From: Oscillospiraceae bacterium
GTDB taxonomy: Bacteria; Bacillota; Clostridia; Oscillospirales; Oscillospiraceae
NCBI GenBank assembly: GCA_017409205.1
Contig: JAFQTF010000039.1
Coordinates: forward strand, 1 to 54,831
DNA: 54,831 nucleotides
Direction of reading: 5' to 3'
Positions 51,023 through 54,831 of the stretch are shown piece by piece. Below the pieces are notes generated by a model. The model was given only the letters and a program-made list of their open reading frames with translations, searched no databases and was not told where the DNA came from. Numbering within the stretch: position 1 is the stretch's first letter; each line of letters opens with the position of its first letter. The translations under genes were made by a program, and so were the position numbers.

Positions 51023-52717
51023 ATGAAATCCAAAAACCGGAAGCTTCTTACCCTGCTTCTGTGCGCCGTGCTGGTACTGCTGTCCCTGACGGGTTGTGCC
51101 GGAACCGAGGATACGGAACCCACCATTCCCAAATGGAAATCTCTGCGGGAAAAGGCGGAATATCTGGCCTTTGTCGCGGAAGAAGCTGATTTTGAGCTGC
51201 TGGAAGAGTGCATCAATCTGGAATATCTGGATCTTACCGGCAGCACATGCTATGATGCCATTCTCAACTACATCAAAAATCACCCCCAGGTGGAGGTGAT
51301 CTATACCGCACCTCTGGGCAATCTGATCCTGTCCAATACAGAAACAGAAGCCGCACTGGAACCCGGCACCTATGATCTGGCCATGCTGCAGCAGCAGCTG
51401 ACCTATCTGCCGGGAATCACCACGCTGACGCTGCCCAGAACCGCACTGACTCAGGACGATCTGGCCGCTCTGGAAGAAGCGTTCACCGGCCTGCAGATCG
51501 TCTACAGTGTGGACATTCTGGGAAAGGAATACCTGACAGACATCACCAAGCTGGACCTCACCGGTCTGACAGCCGCTACGCTGGAGGAAACTGCCGAAAA
51601 ACTGATGCTGCTCCCTCAGCTGACAGATGTGACCCTTCCGGACAGTCTCTCCATGGAGGACGTCAAATACCTGATGGAAGCCCAGCCAGAGGCCACCTTC
51701 CACTATACCTTCGAACTCTTCGGAAAAACCGTTTCCACCACCGATGAGATCGTGGAATATGAAGATGTGGATATTGGTGATGCCGGAGAATCCCAGCTCC
51801 GGGCTGCCCTGGACATCATGCCCCTTTGCAAGACATTCCGGGTGGAGGACTGCGGTTTCAGCAATGAGGTCCTGGGCGGAATCCAGACAGACTATCCCGA
51901 TACCAAGATCGTCTGGCGTGTCCGGTTCGGTGAATATTACTCCTACCGTACGGATGAAACGGTTCTTCGTACCGTCTATGGCGTTTACAACAGCCATGCA
52001 GACTCCCTGAAGTACCTGACATCCCTCAAGTACATCGATATGGGCCACAACACTGAGCTGACGGACATCAGCTTCCTGGCCCATATGCCGGATCTGGAGA
52101 TTCTGATCCTCTCCGGTTCTCCCATCACCAGTCTGGATCCTCTGGAAAACTGCGACAAGCTGGTTTGGCTGGAGCTTTCCGAATGTCGCTATCTGGAGGA
52201 TATCCGCGCTCTGGAAGGCAACGAAAGCCTTAAGTATCTGAATCTGAGCTACGCCAAGGTCGATGACCTTTCCCCCCTTGAGGATCTCCCGCTGGAGCGT
52301 CTTGTTTTCCTGAATCCCCCCATCGAAGAGGAAGAGCTGGAGACTTTCCAGCAGCGGCATCCCAACTGCACCATGCGTTTTAAAGGTACGGACCCCCTGA
52401 TCTATCTCTGGCGCTACAGCGACTGGGGCGAAACGCCCTATGATTATTACCTGTTTGTCCGGGAAGTCTTTGACCTGGATGAAGTGGACAAGCGTATCGC
52501 CAAGCAGAAAGCTGAAGAAGAGGCCCGCCGCGAAGAGGAAGAAGCCAACAAGAATCCCACAGAGGCTCCCTCCGGCGGAGAAACAACGCCCCCTGCCACC
52601 GACCCCCCTGCGGAAACAGCTCCGCCTGCAACGGATTCTCCCGCTCCTGAGCCAACATCTGCGCCTGAGCCTGCTCCCGTTCCTGCGCCGGCACCGGATC
52701 CCGTCCCCGAAACCTGA
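51023..52717 (+). CDS. Leucine-rich-repeat lipoprotein
   Basis: A 564-residue lipoprotein. The signal sequence ends in the lipobox LSLTGC (Cys25). Residues about 30-300 contain irregular repeats with LEYLDLTG, ITTLTLPRTALTQDDL and LTDVTLPDSLSMEDVKYL; about 320-440 are more regular LRRs (LKYIDMGHNTELTDISFL, LEILILSGSPITSLDPLENC). A helical charged stretch (KQKAEEEARREEEEANK) and a Pro/Ala/Thr-rich tail (about 515-564) follow, as in wall-spanning spacers. The start at 51023 has GCGGAGGCATACTT. It would display an LRR binding surface on the outer membrane leaflet. No partner gene is adjacent; function unknown. Confidence 0.88.
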   Translation: MKSKNRKLLTLLLCAVLVLLSLTGCAGTEDTEPTIPKWKSLREKAEYLAFVAEEADFELLEECINLEYLDLTGSTCYDAILNYIKNHPQVEVIYTAPLGNLILSNTETEAALEPGTYDLAMLQQQLTYLPGITTLTLPRTALTQDDLAALEEAFTGLQIVYSVDILGKEYLTDITKLDLTGLTAATLEETAEKLMLLPQLTDVTLPDSLSMEDVKYLMEAQPEATFHYTFELFGKTVSTTDEIVEYEDVDIGDAGESQLRAALDIMPLCKTFRVEDCGFSNEVLGGIQTDYPDTKIVWRVRFGEYYSYRTDETVLRTVYGVYNSHADSLKYLTSLKYIDMGHNTELTDISFLAHMPDLEILILSGSPITSLDPLENCDKLVWLELSECRYLEDIRALEGNESLKYLNLSYAKVDDLSPLEDLPLERLVFLNPPIEEEELETFQQRHPNCTMRFKGTDPLIYLWRYSDWGETPYDYYLFVREVFDLDEVDKRIAKQKAEEEARREEEEANKNPTEAPSGGETTPPATDPPAETAPPATDSPAPEPTSAPEPAPVPAPAPDPVPET

Positions 52718-52724
52718 TATACGG

Positions 52725-52765
52725 TACCCCCGGAACAACCACTCCGGGGGTATCGATATTTTTTT
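52725..52765 (+). terminator. Terminator of the LRR lipoprotein gene
   Basis: A 10-bp stem (52725-52734 with 52743-52752) followed after a few bases by seven T residues. Confidence 0.88.
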
Positions 52766-52806
52766 ACAGATTGCACAAATAATATCAAAAATACCCGCTG
52801 AATAAC

Positions 52807-52819
52807 GTGACTTAGTCAC
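52807..52819. promoter_or_regulatory. GTGAC-TTA-GTCAC palindrome in a long intergenic region
   Basis: The gap 52766-52990 has no gene. It holds this 13-base palindrome and a TATACT at 52842-52847 without a convincing -35 box. The palindrome may be an operator; the call is weak. Confidence 0.3.
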
Positions 52820-52990
52820 TTTCTTCCAAACGCAAAACGTGGTATACTATGGTCAAAGAAAAGAAGAAGGCCATCAGAAACCATCCGGCTGCGCTTCTCT
52901 TCCAGTATTTTTATATCTAAATATTTTAAATTCCTTCTGTATTGATATGAAAATACTTATTTTTTTAGGGAAATTTATTCACTTTTTGTA

Positions 52991-53019
52991 TTTACATTTC
53001 CCAAGCACGACTGTATAAT
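52991..53019 (+). promoter_or_regulatory. Promoter of the SDR gene
   Basis: TTTACA (52991-52996) and TATAAT (53014-53019) with a 17-base spacer, close to consensus. Confidence 0.82.
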
Positions 53020-53055
53020 AATCCCAGTCAAAATAAAATTATGGAGGTATTTACT

Positions 53056-53856
53056 ATGAGTTTCTTAAAAGGTAAAACCCTGCTTCTGACCGGCGGCGGC
53101 CGCGCCGTTCTGTCTGACGGCTCTGCCGGCTCCATCGGTTACGGCATCGCCACCGCATATGCCAAGGAAGGCGCAAACATCGTTATCACCGGCCGCAACA
53201 TGCAGAAGCTGCTGGACGCCAAGGAAGAGCTGGAGCGTCTGTACGGCATCAAGGTTCTGCCCGTTCAGGCAGACATCTCCGCCGGCGCTGACAATGCAGC
53301 CATCGCCAAGGAAGTCGTGGCCAAGGCTGTTGCCGAATTCGGCGGCATCGACGTTCTCATCAACAATGCTCAGGCTTCCGCCTCCGGCGTTACCCTGGCT
53401 GACCATACCACCGCTCAGTTTGACTTGGCCATCTACTCCGGCCTGTACGCAACCTTCTACTATATGCAGGCAGCTTACCCCTACCTGAAGGAGTCTAAGG
53501 GCAGCGTTATCAACTTCGCTTCCGGCGCCGGTCTCTTCGGCAACTACGGCCAGTGTGCTTACGCCGCTGCCAAGGAAGGCATTCGCGGTCTGACCCGCGT
53601 GGCCGCCACCGAATGGGGCAAGGATGGTATCAATGTCAACATCATCGCTCCTCTGGCCTGGACTGCCCAGCTGGAGAACTTCCAGAAGGCATACCCCGAA
53701 GCCTTCAAGGCCAACGTTCACATGCCTCCCATGGGCTACTTCGGCAACCCCGAGCTGGACATCGGCCGTGCATGTGTTGCTCTGGCATCTCCCGACTTCA
53801 AGTATATGTCCGGCGAGACCCTGACTCTGGAAGGCGGCATGGGCCAGCGTCCCTAA
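53056..53856 (+). CDS. Short-chain dehydrogenase, possible 12-alpha-hydroxysteroid dehydrogenase
   Basis: A 266-residue NAD(P)-dependent oxidoreductase with the Rossmann fold. The nucleotide motif is TGGGRAVLSDGSAGSIGYG, in which the usual TGxxxGxG is stretched by an insertion of about seven residues. NNAQ (103-106) replaces NNAG. The catalytic residues are Ser156 (NFASGAG), Tyr169 and Lys173 (YAAAK). An Arg in ITGRN after the second strand favours NADP. From memory, this stretched glycine motif and the ending SGETLTLEGGMGQRP resemble clostridial bile-acid 12-alpha-HSDHs, but I could not check this. A FabG-like or sugar dehydrogenase is the alternative. The start at 53056 follows GGAGGTATTTACT; the upstream ATG lies in the ribosome site. 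It is well expressed judging by promoter quality and codon use, and is monocistronic. Confidence 0.85.
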   Translation: MSFLKGKTLLLTGGGRAVLSDGSAGSIGYGIATAYAKEGANIVITGRNMQKLLDAKEELERLYGIKVLPVQADISAGADNAAIAKEVVAKAVAEFGGIDVLINNAQASASGVTLADHTTAQFDLAIYSGLYATFYYMQAAYPYLKESKGSVINFASGAGLFGNYGQCAYAAAKEGIRGLTRVAATEWGKDGINVNIIAPLAWTAQLENFQKAYPEAFKANVHMPPMGYFGNPELDIGRACVALASPDFKYMSGETLTLEGGMGQRP

Positions 53857-53874
53857 TCCATCATCCCGCATTTC

Positions 53875-53904
53875 AAACCCTCCGGTGCAAACCGGAGGGT
53901 TTTC
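53875..53904 (+). terminator. Terminator of the SDR gene
   Basis: AAACCCTCCGGT (53875-53886) pairs with 53891-53902, with a GCAA loop, and a short T run follows. Confidence 0.8.
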
Positions 53905-53936
53905 CAAAACAGTCTGACTACTGAAAGGAGGGCATT

Positions 53937-54233
53937 ATGACATTTTCCATTGAAAGAGAACAGATCACCGCTGTCAGCTCCGGGGGTGTTCCCATGGGCC
54001 ATATTGCCTTCCCCCGGATCCGGCCCGGTCTTGTCAACATCAACCGGATCACTGTTTTCCCCCGGTTCCGCGGTCAGGGTATCGAAGATGCCATGCTGGA
54101 AGCCCTGCTGTCCCATCTGACCGACAGCCATCAGAAGGCCGTTCTGACTGCGCCCAGCGCCCAGCAGTATGTGGCCCGGAATCCCCGGTGGAAAACCGTT
54201 CTGCCGGGTCAGATCTCCTGTGTGACCCACTGA
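53937..54233 (+). CDS. Small GNAT acetyltransferase-like protein (YjdJ/CG type)
   Basis: A 98-residue protein matching the short GNAT family (Acetyltransf_CG, YjdJ-like). The acetyl-CoA-binding signature is RFRGQGIEDAMLEALL, preceded by the GHIAFPRI and NINRITVFP strands; the end APSAQQYVARNPRW corresponds to the usual C-SYA-x-x-x segment. The start at 53937 follows AAAGGAGGGCATT. Members are thought to acetylate small molecules or proteins, but substrates are mostly unknown. It follows the SDR terminator by 32 bases, so read-through or its own weak promoter is possible. Confidence 0.82.
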   Translation: MTFSIEREQITAVSSGGVPMGHIAFPRIRPGLVNINRITVFPRFRGQGIEDAMLEALLSHLTDSHQKAVLTAPSAQQYVARNPRWKTVLPGQISCVTH

Positions 54234-54278
54234 TAGTATCCTCCGGCAGCCGTGCGCTGTCCTGTTCTGCCAATACTT

Positions 54279-54312
54279 TGCGCCCCTCCGGAAACCCGGA
54301 AGGGCGCATTTT
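54279..54312 (+). terminator. Terminator of the GNAT gene
   Basis: An imperfect stem, TGCGCCC (54279-54285) with GGGCGCA (54302-54308) and TCCGG with CCGGA inside, is followed by TTTTC. Confidence 0.75.
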
Positions 54313-54694
54313 CGCTTTTGCACATAAATGATCGTTTATCTTGGCAAGGAGATATTACTTTCTTGTCTCCGAACAAGAAAGTAACCAAAGAAGTCGTCTT
54401 AAGGGGGACTTTTCAAAAAGCCGTCCCCCTTAAGAAGTCCCCTCCTGTGCTGTCAGGCCGGCAGGTTTTAACACGAAGGCGGGAATGTACCGATTTCCGC
54501 CCATCCGTCCTCAGCACCACCCCATTGGGGCAGAAATCGGGACATTTCTGCCCAAATCAGGATCTAGGTTAAGGTGCTCCAGCGCCTACGGCGTTGCGGC
54601 CGGGGGATTCACAAGGGGACGGCTGGGGCGCGCGGAAGCGCGACTTTCAGGCCCCCTTGTGCCTGTTTCTTTTGGTACTTTTCTTGCAGGGGCG
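54313..54694. other. Hairpin-rich intergenic region without a recognisable gene
   Basis: About 380 bases with no convincing coding frame. It holds an inverted repeat CTTTCTTG/CAAGAAAG (54358-54381), a perfect 12-bp inverted repeat (54398-54409 with 54423-54434), and later G+C-rich stretches such as GGCGCGCGGAAGCGCG near 54628. The structure suggests a decayed mobile element, a structured RNA or a multi-hairpin terminator. I cannot assign it. Confidence 0.4.
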
Positions 54695-54831
54695 GATTAT
54701 CATAGTAAGTGCAACACCTTGAAGACAATAAAATAGCAACTCATTTGGGAACCTGCTATACTGGTAAGTGACCAAACAAACCTAAGACAGGAGGTATCCC
54801 TCGTGAGTTGCTATAGTCATCTTACCATAGA
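54695..54831 (+). mobile_element. Left end of a probable IS30-family insertion sequence (cut by window edge)
   Basis: The last ~137 bases contain a transposase start (54803) with a short upstream region, as at the left end of an IS. The exact terminal repeat could not be fixed; it probably lies near 54699-54720 (TAGTAAGTGCAACACC). A TATACT box (54757-54762) may be the transposase promoter. ATAGCAACTCA (54733-54743) and TGAGTTGCTAT (54804-54814) are perfect inverted repeats flanking it. Confidence 0.5.
54803..54831 (+). CDS. IS30-family transposase, first codons only
   Basis: A GTG start at 54803-54805 behind AGGAGGTATCCCTC opens a frame reading (M)SCYSHLTI before the window ends. This matches the usual IS30-family beginning (M-S-x-x-H-L-T-I-E-E-R). 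Only nine complete codons are visible, so the family call rests on a short motif and on the compact upstream region. Confidence 0.5.

Overview
The window looks like a chromosome segment from an anaerobic, spore-forming gut Firmicute of the Clostridia, probably Oscillospiraceae-like. The evidence is moderate-to-high G+C, T-box leaders, a ferredoxin-linked 2-oxoacid oxidoreductase, a double-cubane reductase, alpha/beta-type spore proteins, a class B sortase and cohesin/dockerin proteins. This placement is inferred from gene content; no rRNA or tRNA gene was seen.

Layout. (1) 1-2274: two tandem, nearly identical AGCS-type amino acid:cation symporters on the minus strand, the first cut by the window edge. 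(2) 2477-10635: a MurNAc (cell-wall sugar) catabolic locus. The minus-strand operon is murQ, EIIBC (murP-like), mupG (DUF871), HAD phosphatase, EIIA, EI and HPr, with a divergent RpiR-type regulator (murR). The operon carries a whole PTS phosphorelay, and its HPr has Arg where the regulatory Ser46 should be. (3) 10640-24196: a cluster with three T-box leaders. T-box 1 drives an XRE-cupin-acyl-CoA synthetase fusion, a P-loop ATPase and a four-subunit branched-chain 2-oxoacid:ferredoxin oxidoreductase (VOR). T-box 2 drives a paralogous XRE-cupin-acyl-CoA synthetase. T-box 3, on the other strand, drives a LeuA-like protein with a degenerate active site and a TIM-barrel/acyl-CoA ligase fusion. Hand alignment places GUC (Val), AUC (Ile) and CUG (Leu) in the three specifier loops, and all three T-box bulges are UGGU, which fits A73 tRNAs. 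My leading hypothesis is a regulon that makes branched-chain amino acids from branched short-chain fatty acids (activation to acyl-CoA, then reductive carboxylation by VOR), controlled by the matching uncharged tRNAs.

(4) 24198-25429: a frameshifted nucleoside phosphorylase and a small zinc-ribbon protein. (5) 25735-43080: a surface cohesin-dockerin-sortase locus. It has three large secreted dockerin proteins (BspA-type LRR, transglutaminase-like, and a repeat protein), two single-cohesin membrane or wall anchored proteins, and a class B sortase. No glycoside hydrolase is present. (6) 43170-43371: a broken copy of a spore-protein gene whose intact copy lies at 50703. (7) 43488-49118: an oligopeptide ABC transporter operon. 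(8) 49204-54312: double-cubane reductase, SASP, LRR lipoprotein, an SDR resembling bile-acid 12-alpha hydroxysteroid dehydrogenases, and a small GNAT. (9) 54313-54831: hairpin-rich intergenic DNA followed by the left end of a probable IS30-family element running off the window.

Gene starts were chosen by Shine-Dalgarno spacing. Promoters and terminators were found by eye. No database search was possible.
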